Shown: positions 6,428-10,831 of the stretch, one piece after another
Layout: each line of letters starts with the position of its first letter
How positions within the stretch are numbered: position 1 is the first letter of the stretch
Assembly: GCA_021811025.1 (NCBI GenBank)
Contig: JAJZPX010000047.1
Coordinates: forward strand, 1 to 10,831
DNA from: Actinomycetes bacterium
GTDB taxonomy: Bacteria; Actinomycetota; Coriobacteriia; Anaerosomatales; JAJZPX01
Reading direction: 5' to 3'
DNA: 10,831 bases
Position numbers and translations under genes: made by a program
The notes under the pieces: generated by a model
The model's database searches: none
Told to the model about the DNA's origin: nothing
What the model saw: the letters and a program-made list of their open reading frames with translations, nothing else

Positions 6428-6853
6428 ATGCTCCTTCCGAAGCGAGTGAAGCACCGCAAGGTGCAGCGCGGGTCGATGAAGGGTGACGCCAAGGGCGGCA
6501 CGCAGGTCACGTTCGGTGACTTCGGGCTCAAGGCGCTCGAGGCGGGCTGGATCACCAACCGCCAGATCGAGGCCGCCCGTATCGCGATGACCCGCTACAT
6601 GAAGCGCGGCGGGAAGGTCTGGATCACGATCTTCCCCGACAAGCCGGTCACGCAGAAGCCGGCCGAGACGCGCATGGGGTCCGGCAAGGGCAACCCCGAG
6701 AAGTGGGTCGCCGTGGTCAAGCCGGGCCGCATCATGTTCGAGGTCTCCGGCGTGACCGAGGAGGTCGCCAAGGAGGCCATCCGTCTCGCCTCGCACAAGC
6801 TCCCGATCAAGACGAAGTTCGTCGCGAGGCACGAGCAGGGCGGTGAGGCATAG
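6428..6853 (+). CDS. rplP: 50S ribosomal protein L16
   Basis: L16 helps position A-site tRNA and completes the late assembly of the 50S subunit. The 141 residues begin MLLPKRVKHRKVQRGSMKG. They include FGLKALEAGWITNRQIEAARIAMTRY in order, then KVWITIFPDKPVTQKPAETRMGSGKG, where the arginine (Arg82) is in the position known to be hydroxylated in E. coli L16, and IKTKFVAR near the end. ATG 6428 follows the rpsC stop by 2 nt; its GGAGGT (6411-6416) is inside rpsC. The stop touches the GTG of rpmC without any gap, a tight coupling. Confidence 0.97.
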   Translation: MLLPKRVKHRKVQRGSMKGDAKGGTQVTFGDFGLKALEAGWITNRQIEAARIAMTRYMKRGGKVWITIFPDKPVTQKPAETRMGSGKGNPEKWVAVVKPGRIMFEVSGVTEEVAKEAIRLASHKLPIKTKFVARHEQGGEA

Positions 6854-7069
6854 GTGAATGCTCCAGACATCCGCGACATGAGCGACGTCGATCTGGCGGC
6901 GAAGCTGAAGGACTCCCGGGACGAGCTGTTCAAGCTCCGCTTCCGGCTCGCGACCGGTCAGCTCGACAACCCCGGCCTCATCGCCGGCGTGAAGAAGGAC
7001 ATCGCCCGGCTGCTCACCGAGAGCCGCGCGCGCGAGATCAAGGCCGCCGCCGAATCGAAGGCGTCCTAG
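6854..7069 (+). CDS. rpmC: 50S ribosomal protein L29
   Basis: L29 is a small two-helix protein at the tunnel exit beside L23, part of the platform for nascent-chain factors. The 71-residue product shows the family core ELFKLRFRLATGQLDNPGLI (about 25-44) and VKKDIARLLTESRARE. The GTG start at 6854 is immediately after the rplP stop, with GGTGAGG at 6843-6849. An internal ATG (codon 9, at 6878) would also keep the fold but has no ribosome binding site, so GTG is preferred with moderate certainty. An Ala/Lys-rich tail ends the protein. Confidence 0.93.
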   Translation: MNAPDIRDMSDVDLAAKLKDSRDELFKLRFRLATGQLDNPGLIAGVKKDIARLLTESRAREIKAAAESKAS

Positions 7070-7084
7070 GCGATGGCGGCGAAG

Positions 7085-7090
7085 AAGGAG
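7085..7090 (+). promoter_or_regulatory. ribosome binding site deciding the rpsQ start
   Basis: AAGGAG at 7085-7090 is 6 nt before ATG 7097, an ideal distance. An in-frame ATG at 7073 has only a weak GAAGG upstream, and the strong site would lie inside its coding sequence. Confidence 0.6.
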
Positions 7091-7096
7091 AGCCGG

Positions 7097-7357
7097 ATGA
7101 GCACCGAGCGCAACAGGCGCAAGACCCGCCAGGGGATCGTCGTCTCCGCGGCAGGCGACAAGACGTGTGTCGTGAAGGTCGAGGACCGGAAGCGTCACCC
7201 GCTGTACGGCAAGATGATCACGCGCAGCGTCAAGTTCCACGCGCACGACGAGGAGAACACGTGCAGCGTGGGCGACCGCGTCGTCATCATGGAGACTCGG
7301 CCGCTCAGCAAGCTGAAGCGGTGGCGGTTCGTCGAGATCGTTGAGAAGGCCAAATAG
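7097..7357 (+). CDS. rpsQ: 30S ribosomal protein S17
   Basis: S17 is a primary 16S rRNA-binding protein with an OB fold, important for 30S body assembly. From ATG 7097 the product has 86 residues, the usual length: MSTERNRRKTRQGIVVSAAGDKTCVVKV, then HPLYGKMITRSVKFHAHDE and VGDRVVIMETRPLSKLKRWRFVEIV. A longer form from ATG 7073 (94 residues, extra MAAKKESR) cannot be excluded because actinobacterial S17 proteins vary at the N-terminus, but the ribosome binding site favours the shorter one. It ends the classical S10 block. The last base of its stop codon is also the first base of a strong hairpin, and 96 nt separate it from rplN. Confidence 0.95.
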   Translation: MSTERNRRKTRQGIVVSAAGDKTCVVKVEDRKRHPLYGKMITRSVKFHAHDEENTCSVGDRVVIMETRPLSKLKRWRFVEIVEKAK

Positions 7358-7390
7358 CGTCGGCGCAGGCGCGAAGCGCTGCGCCGACGC
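7357..7390 (+). other. strong hairpin starting at the rpsQ stop codon
   Basis: GCGTCGGCGCA (7357-7367) pairs perfectly with TGCGCCGACGC (7380-7390). After a bulged G the stem continues as GCGC/GCGC (7369-7372 with 7376-7379) around GAA, giving 15 bp. It starts on the last base of the rpsQ TAG. No T-run follows; the next hairpin starts at 7391. It may end or stabilise the S10-block message or mark processing between S10 and spc blocks. Confidence 0.75.
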
Positions 7391-7435
7391 CCGCGGGATC
7401 GAGCAGACTCGCGAAGCTCGCAGCTCATCCCGCGG
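7391..7435 (+). repeat. 45-nt two-tier hairpin element, copy B (rpsQ–rplN)
   Basis: CCGCGGGAT (7391-7399) pairs perfectly with ATCCCGCGG (7427-7435). GAGC (7401-7404) pairs with GCTC (7423-7426). The motifs GCAGA (7403-7407) and CAGCT (7421-7425) flank a 13-nt tip, as in copy A, which is also exactly 45 nt long. The tip contains GCGAAGC (7411-7417); relative to a perfect stem it has two adjacent mismatches. It abuts the preceding hairpin without spacer and ends 18 nt before rplN, leaving GGAGG free. Confidence 0.7.
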
Positions 7436-7453
7436 CACCAACGGAGGAAGAGG

Positions 7454-7822
7454 ATGATCCAGCAGGAAACGAGACTGAAGGTCGCCGACAACTCGGGCGC
7501 CCGCCGGCTGCTCTGCATCCGCGTGCTCGGAGGCACGCGACGGCGATACGCTCGGGTGGGCGACGTGATCATCGCCTCCGTCAAGGAGGCGATCCCGAAC
7601 GGCACCGTGAAGAAGGGCGACGTGGTCAGGGCCGTCGTCGTGCGCAGCACCCAGCCGGTGCGGCGCCCGGACGGCAGCTACATCCGGTTCGACGAGAACG
7701 CGGGCGTCGTCATCGACAATCAGGGCAATCCGCGAGGCACGCGTATCTTCGGCCCCGTCGCGCGCGAGCTGCGCGACCGCCGTTACATGAAGATCGTGTC
7801 GCTGGCGCCCGAGGTCCTGTAG
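7454..7822 (+). CDS. rplN: 50S ribosomal protein L14
   Basis: L14 lies on the subunit interface, forms an intersubunit bridge with 16S rRNA and is the landing site of the silencing factor RsfS in other bacteria. The 122 residues are standard: MIQQETRLKVADNSGARRLLCIRVLGG at the N-terminus, VGDVIIASVKEAIPNGTVKKGDVVRAVVVR in the middle, and FDENAGVVIDNQGNPRGTRIFGPVARELR towards the end. ATG 7454 is preceded by GGAGGAAGAGG. It opens the classical spc block. No promoter is visible in the 96-nt spacer before it. Its stop overlaps the AGGAGG used by rplX. Confidence 0.98.
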   Translation: MIQQETRLKVADNSGARRLLCIRVLGGTRRRYARVGDVIIASVKEAIPNGTVKKGDVVRAVVVRSTQPVRRPDGSYIRFDENAGVVIDNQGNPRGTRIFGPVARELRDRRYMKIVSLAPEVL

Positions 7823-7835
7823 GAGGAACGCGAAG

Positions 7836-8159
7836 ATGGCGAACTCGCTTAACGTGCACCGTGGCGACCGCGTGAAGGTCATCTCAGGCAAGGATGCCGG
7901 CAAGGAGGGCAAGGTGCTCCGGGCATACCCCGAGAAGCAGCGCGTGGTCGTAGAGGGTGTGAACAAGGTCAAGAAGCATACGCGCCCGACCCAGAAGCAG
8001 CCGCAGGGAGGGATCCTCGAGATCGAGGGCACGATCCACGTGAGCAACGTGATGCTCGTGTGCCCGAACTGCGGGGAGCCGACGCGGGTCGGACACAGCC
8101 GTGAAGGCGGAGTCCGGCTCCGGGTGTGCAAGCGGTGCGGCAAGCAGATCGAGAAGTGA
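7836..8159 (+). CDS. rplX: 50S ribosomal protein L24, zinc-ribbon form
   Basis: L24 initiates 50S assembly by binding the 5' part of 23S rRNA. The 107-residue product has the KOW motif GDRVKVISGKDAGKEGKVLRA (about 10-30), then VEGVNKVKKHTRPTQ and GGILEIEGTIHVSNVMLV. The C-terminus carries two CXXC pairs (Cys76/Cys79 and Cys98/Cys101), so this is the zinc-binding variant. The start is ATG 7836 with AGGAGG 9 nt upstream overlapping the rplN stop; the gap to rplN is 13 nt. The 20 bases across its stop are 18/20 identical to those at the tuf stop. Confidence 0.97.
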   Translation: MANSLNVHRGDRVKVISGKDAGKEGKVLRAYPEKQRVVVEGVNKVKKHTRPTQKQPQGGILEIEGTIHVSNVMLVCPNCGEPTRVGHSREGGVRLRVCKRCGKQIEK

Positions 8160-8183
8160 CGGTCGTCAGGCCGAGTGGGAAGA

Positions 8184-8208
8184 CGTGCCGGGTCGGCAAT
8201 CCGGCACG
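8184..8208 (+). other. hairpin between rplX and rplE
   Basis: CGTGCCGG (8184-8191) pairs perfectly with CCGGCACG (8201-8208) around a 9-nt loop. A shorter alternative, TGCCG/CGGCA (8186-8190 with 8194-8198), uses the same left arm, so the two are mutually exclusive. It ends 11 nt before the AAGGAG of rplE. In E. coli the S8 repressor acts in this same gene interval, so a regulatory role is possible but unproven. Confidence 0.55.
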
Positions 8209-8233
8209 CGAAATGAGCTAAGGAGACATCCAC

Positions 8234-8776
<543 letters not shown>

Positions 8777-8788
8777 AGCTCGAGGGCT

Positions 8789-8804
8789 CGGCCGGGGACG
8801 GCCG
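8789..8804 (+). other. hairpin between rplE and rpsN
   Basis: CGGCCG (8789-8794) pairs with CGGCCG (8799-8804) around GGGA. An alternative, GGGAC/GTCCC, overlaps it. The perfect Shine-Dalgarno AAGGAGG (8814-8820) of rpsN lies just downstream and stays unpaired in the first form. Confidence 0.45.
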
Positions 8805-8825
8805 GGTCCCGACAAGGAGGTATCC

Positions 8826-9011
8826 GTGGCAAAGAAGTCGATGATCGCCAAGGCGAAGCGCGCTCCCAAGTTCTCGACGCGGGGCGTCAACCGCTGCAAC
8901 CGCTGCGGCCGCCCGCGCGCCTACTACCGGCAGTTCGGCCTGTGCCGGGTCTGCCTGCGGGAGCTGACCAGCCGCGGCGAGGTCCCCGGCGTTCGGAAGG
9001 CGAGCTGGTAG
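8826..9011 (+). CDS. rpsN: 30S ribosomal protein S14, zinc-binding short form
   Basis: S14 completes the 30S head and contacts S3 and S10. The 61-residue length and the CNRC–CRVC pairs (Cys24, Cys27, Cys40, Cys43) identify the short zinc-type S14, often called type Z, rather than the 100-residue zinc-free form. The sequence MAKKSMIAKAKRAPKFSTRG, then YYRQFGLCRVCLREL and VPGVRKASW is typical. The start is GTG 8826 with AAGGAGG (8814-8820) 5 nt upstream, one of the strongest ribosome binding sites here. A 97-nt spacer with two hairpins follows. Confidence 0.97.
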   Translation: MAKKSMIAKAKRAPKFSTRGVNRCNRCGRPRAYYRQFGLCRVCLRELTSRGEVPGVRKASW

Positions 9012-9040
9012 GACGAGCCGGGGCCGCTCCGGAAGGCGCG

Positions 9041-9078
9041 AGGGCCACGGGCCCTGTTGCGAACCGCCGGGACGGTTC
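9041..9078 (+). other. two adjacent hairpins between rpsN and rpsH
   Basis: AGGGCC (9041-9046) pairs with GGCCCT (9050-9055) around ACG. After 5 nt, GAACCG (9061-9066) pairs with CGGTTC (9073-9078) around CCGGGA. Only TCATCC follows, so there is no T-run. The rest of the 97-nt spacer shows only the purine-rich rpsH ribosome binding region (AGGAAGG, 9091-9097). Confidence 0.55.
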
Positions 9079-9108
9079 ATCCAGGATCATAGGAAGGAAC
9101 GGAAGACG

Positions 9109-9507
9109 ATGAGCATGACGGACCCCATAGCGGACATGCTGACGCGGATCAGGAACGCGAACGCGGCGTTCCAGACGTCGGTATCGATGCCGTCGAGCAA
9201 GAAGCTGGTGGAGATCGCCCGGATCATGAAGGACGAGGGCTACGTCGAGGACTACTCCGTGGCGGACACCAAGCCACAGGCCACCCTCGACGTCACTCTC
9301 AAGTACGGCGCGAAGAGGCAGCGCACGATCACGGGAATCCGGCGTATCAGCAAGCCGGGCCTGCGCGTCTATGCGAAGAAGGACGAACTCCCTCGCGTTC
9401 TCGGCGGCCTCGGCGTGGCCGTTATCTCGACCTCGAGGGGTGTCATGACCGACAAGCAGGCCAGGACCGCCGGCATCGGCGGCGAGGTCATCGCGTACAT
9501 CTGGTAG
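9109..9507 (+). CDS. rpsH: 30S ribosomal protein S8
   Basis: S8 is a primary binder of the central domain of 16S rRNA and, in E. coli, represses the spc operon by binding its mRNA. The 132-residue product begins MSMTDPIADMLTRIRNANAA and has SKKLVEIARIMKDEGYVEDY, RRISKPGLRVYAKKDELPRVLGGLGVAVISTSRGVMTD and GGEVIAYIW at the end, all characteristic. ATG 9109 is chosen, with an in-frame ATG at 9115 as an alternative. The stop lies inside a small hairpin, CTGGT/ACCAG (9501-9505 with 9511-9515). The gap to rplF is 25 nt. Confidence 0.97.
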   Translation: MSMTDPIADMLTRIRNANAAFQTSVSMPSSKKLVEIARIMKDEGYVEDYSVADTKPQATLDVTLKYGAKRQRTITGIRRISKPGLRVYAKKDELPRVLGGLGVAVISTSRGVMTDKQARTAGIGGEVIAYIW

Positions 9508-9515
9508 CGGACCAG
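9501..9515 (+). other. small hairpin holding the rpsH stop codon
   Basis: CTGGT (9501-9505) pairs with ACCAG (9511-9515) around AGCGG; the stop TAG is 9505-9507. It lies directly before the AAGGGAG ribosome binding site of rplF. With only 5 bp it could be chance. Confidence 0.35.
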
Positions 9516-9532
9516 GAAGGGAGCGAACGGCC

Positions 9533-10069
9533 GTGTCACGAATCGGCAAGCAGCCAATCCCGGTCCCGGCGGGGGTCGAGGTGCGCATCGAAGGCCCCTC
9601 CGTCACGGTGAAGGGCCCGAAGGGCGAGCTGGCGAGGACGTTCAACGAGGACATGATCATCACCCTCGACGACGGCGTCCTCGCTGTGCGCCGTCCCGAC
9701 GACACCCGCGAGCACAGGTCTCTGCACGGCCTCACCCGTACTCTGCTCGCGAACATGGTCACAGGGGTCTCCGAGGGATTCGCGAAGAACCTCGAGATCG
9801 TGGGAGTCGGGTACAGAGCGACCCTGAAGGGCAGCGACCTGGAGATGGCGCTCGGCTTCAGCCACCCGGTGCTCGTCAAGGCGGAGGAAGGAATCGCGTT
9901 CGAGGTGCCCGCGCCGAACCGAATCGTGGTGAAGGGCATCGACAAGCAGCGGGTCGGCCAGGTCGCGAGCGACATACGCGGCTGGCGTCCGCCCGAGCCG
10001 TACAAGGGCAAGGGCGTGAAGTACGAAGGCGAGTACGTGCGCCGCAAGCTCGGCAAGACGGCCAAATAG
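9533..10069 (+). CDS. rplF: 50S ribosomal protein L6
   Basis: L6 sits at the base of the factor-binding stalk near the sarcin-ricin loop. The 178 residues contain two repeated domains: the first from MSRIGKQPIPVPAGVEV through VTVKGPKGEL and HRSLHGLTRTLLANMVTGVSEGF (to about 84), the second from LEIVGVGYRATLKGSDLEMALGFSHPV to GIDKQRVGQVASDIRGWRPPEPYKGKGVKY, the family signature. The start is GTG 9533 with AAGGGAG (9517-9523) at 9 nt. Immediately after the stop, with no base in between, begins the third copy of the two-tier hairpin element. Confidence 0.97.
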   Translation: MSRIGKQPIPVPAGVEVRIEGPSVTVKGPKGELARTFNEDMIITLDDGVLAVRRPDDTREHRSLHGLTRTLLANMVTGVSEGFAKNLEIVGVGYRATLKGSDLEMALGFSHPVLVKAEEGIAFEVPAPNRIVVKGIDKQRVGQVASDIRGWRPPEPYKGKGVKYEGEYVRRKLGKTAK

Positions 10070-10116
10070 CGCCGCATCCGGCAGACGGGCGCGAAGCGCC
10101 CGCAGGTGATGCGGCG
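10070..10116 (+). repeat. 47-nt two-tier hairpin element, copy C (rplF–rplR)
   Basis: CGCCGCATC (10070-10078) pairs perfectly with GATGCGGCG (10108-10116). The tip CGGGCGC/GCGCCCG (10086-10092 with 10096-10102) closes on GAA. GCAGA (10081-10085) and CAGGT (10103-10107) flank the tip as in copies A and B. It begins at the first base after the rplF stop and ends 32 nt before rplR. The second tier seen in A and B is not formed here, so the internal loop is larger. Confidence 0.7.
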
Positions 10117-10148
10117 ACGCGATGGGACAGAGGAGAGGTAGCGAACAT

Positions 10149-10517
10149 ATGGACAAGCTCAAGGCGAAGGCGGCGGCGCTCGCACGCCGTCATCGCAGGG
10201 TGAGGGGCAAGATCAGCGGTACGGCCGAGCGGCCACGCCTGGTCGTGAGCCGCAGCAACGCAGGTATCTACGCTCAGCTCGTCGACGACGTCGAGCGGCG
10301 TACGCTGGTCTCGGCCTCGACGATCGACGCGGAGCTGCGTGGGAACATCGGACGCGGCTCGAACACCGAGGCGGCGAAGGTCGTGGGCGAAGCCCTCGGG
10401 AAGCGCGCGCTCGAGGCCGGGGTGACCGCGGCGGTGTTCGACCGCGGCGGACACCTCTATCATGGCCGAGTGAAGGCGCTCGCCGACGGTGCGCGCGACG
10501 TCGGACTGAAGCTCTAG
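10149..10517 (+). CDS. rplR: 50S ribosomal protein L18
   Basis: L18 binds 5S rRNA together with L5 and brings it into the central protuberance. From ATG 10149 the product has 122 residues, the usual length: a basic N-terminus LARRHRRVRGKISGTAERPRLVV, then SNAGIYAQLVDD, NTEAAKVVGEALGKRALEAG and VFDRGGHLYHGRVKALADGAR at the C-terminus. An upstream in-frame ATG at 10122 would place the AGGAGAGG ribosome binding sequence (10131-10138) inside the coding region and adds an unconserved MGQRRGSEH, so it is rejected. The gap to rpsE is 12 nt. Confidence 0.97.
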   Translation: MDKLKAKAAALARRHRRVRGKISGTAERPRLVVSRSNAGIYAQLVDDVERRTLVSASTIDAELRGNIGRGSNTEAAKVVGEALGKRALEAGVTAAVFDRGGHLYHGRVKALADGARDVGLKL

Positions 10518-10529
10518 GAGGCACGAGGG

Positions 10530-10831
10530 ATGGCTGAGAGAAGAGAGCGTTCCGGCGGCGGGCGTCGCGGCGAGCAGACTGCCCCGGGCGTGAACGAGCT
10601 GCAGGAGAAGGTCGTCTACATCAACCGCGTCAGCAAGGTCGTCAAGGGCGGCCGCCGCTTCTCGTTGACGGCGCTGGTCGTGGTCGGCGACGGGGCCGGC
10701 AACGTGGGCGTGGGCATCGGCAAGTCGGCCGAGGTGCCGCTGGCGATCAAGAAGGGCGTCGAGGACGCCAAGAAGAACATGTTCAAGGTGCCGCTCGCCG
10801 GCGCCACCATCCCGCACGCCATCCTAGGCGA
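10530..10831 (+). CDS. rpsE: 30S ribosomal protein S5 (partial, 3' end beyond the window)
   Basis: S5 helps shape the decoding site and mRNA entry and influences translational accuracy. The first 100 codons are visible. After a variable Arg/Gly-rich N-terminus (MAERRERSGGGRRGEQ) comes the conserved ELQEKVVYINRVSKVVKGGRRFSLTALVVVGD segment, GNVGVGIGKSAEVPLAIKKGVEDAKKNM and PHAILG, where the window ends in mid-codon. ATG 10530 follows AGGAGG (10516-10521), which overlaps the rplR stop. The order rplR-rpsE is canonical for the spc block, and rpmD and rplO would be expected next. Confidence 0.97.
   Translation, partial: MAERRERSGGGRRGEQTAPGVNELQEKVVYINRVSKVVKGGRRFSLTALVVVGDGAGNVGVGIGKSAEVPLAIKKGVEDAKKNMFKVPLAGATIPHAILG

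Noticed and set aside
10384..10394. GGGCGAAGCCC palindrome inside rplR
   Set aside because: It resembles the tips of the spacer hairpins but encodes conserved residues of L18 (VGEALG) and lacks the outer arms and loop motifs.

Overview
This window carries a tRNA–tuf–ribosomal-protein super-operon, read entirely on the + strand, from a GC-rich bacterium. EF-Tu wording (for example RGITIAIAHVEYET and the segment ending FPGDDTPVI), the zinc-binding S14, the zinc-ribbon L24 and the heavy use of GTG starts suggest Actinomycetota, possibly the Coriobacteriia. That placement is inferred from remembered family sequences, not from a search. All three tRNA genes encode their own CCA end.

Layout: (1) 2-148, the last 48 codons of an unrecognised protein. 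(2) 149-309, a spacer with a good sigma70-type promoter whose discriminator is GC-rich. (3) 310-622, tRNA-Tyr(GUA), tRNA-Thr(GGU) and elongator tRNA-Met(CAU), separated by small hairpins. (4) 747-1934, tuf. (5) 2057-7357, the S10 block: rpsJ, rplC, rplD, rplW, rplB, rpsS, rplV, rpsC, rplP, rpmC, rpsQ. (6) 7454-10831, the spc block: rplN, rplX, rplE, rpsN (zinc type), rpsH, rplF, rplR and the start of rpsE, cut by the window edge.

The genes are all in the same direction with small gaps or overlaps, and most have clear Shine-Dalgarno sequences. I see no other convincing promoter after the one before the tRNAs, so tRNAs, EF-Tu and ribosomal proteins may share one transcript and one growth-rate control. 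The 30S and 50S proteins are those usually found in this order. The unusual point of layout is that tuf, preceded by tRNAs, is joined directly to rpsJ, with no rpsL-rpsG-fusA in between.

The protein content is ordinary. What deserves attention is the spacers. Nearly every spacer longer than about 45 nt is filled by an inverted repeat, and none is followed by a T-run. At the two classical operon borders (tuf/rpsJ and rpsQ/rplN) the arrangement is the same: a hairpin starting at or inside the stop codon of the upstream gene, followed with zero spacing by a 45-nt two-tier hairpin. A third relative of that 45-nt element lies between rplF and rplR. The three share a GCRGA / CAGST internal loop while their outer arms differ in sequence yet pair perfectly. 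This looks like a small, orientation-fixed structured RNA or palindromic repeat family that I do not recognise.
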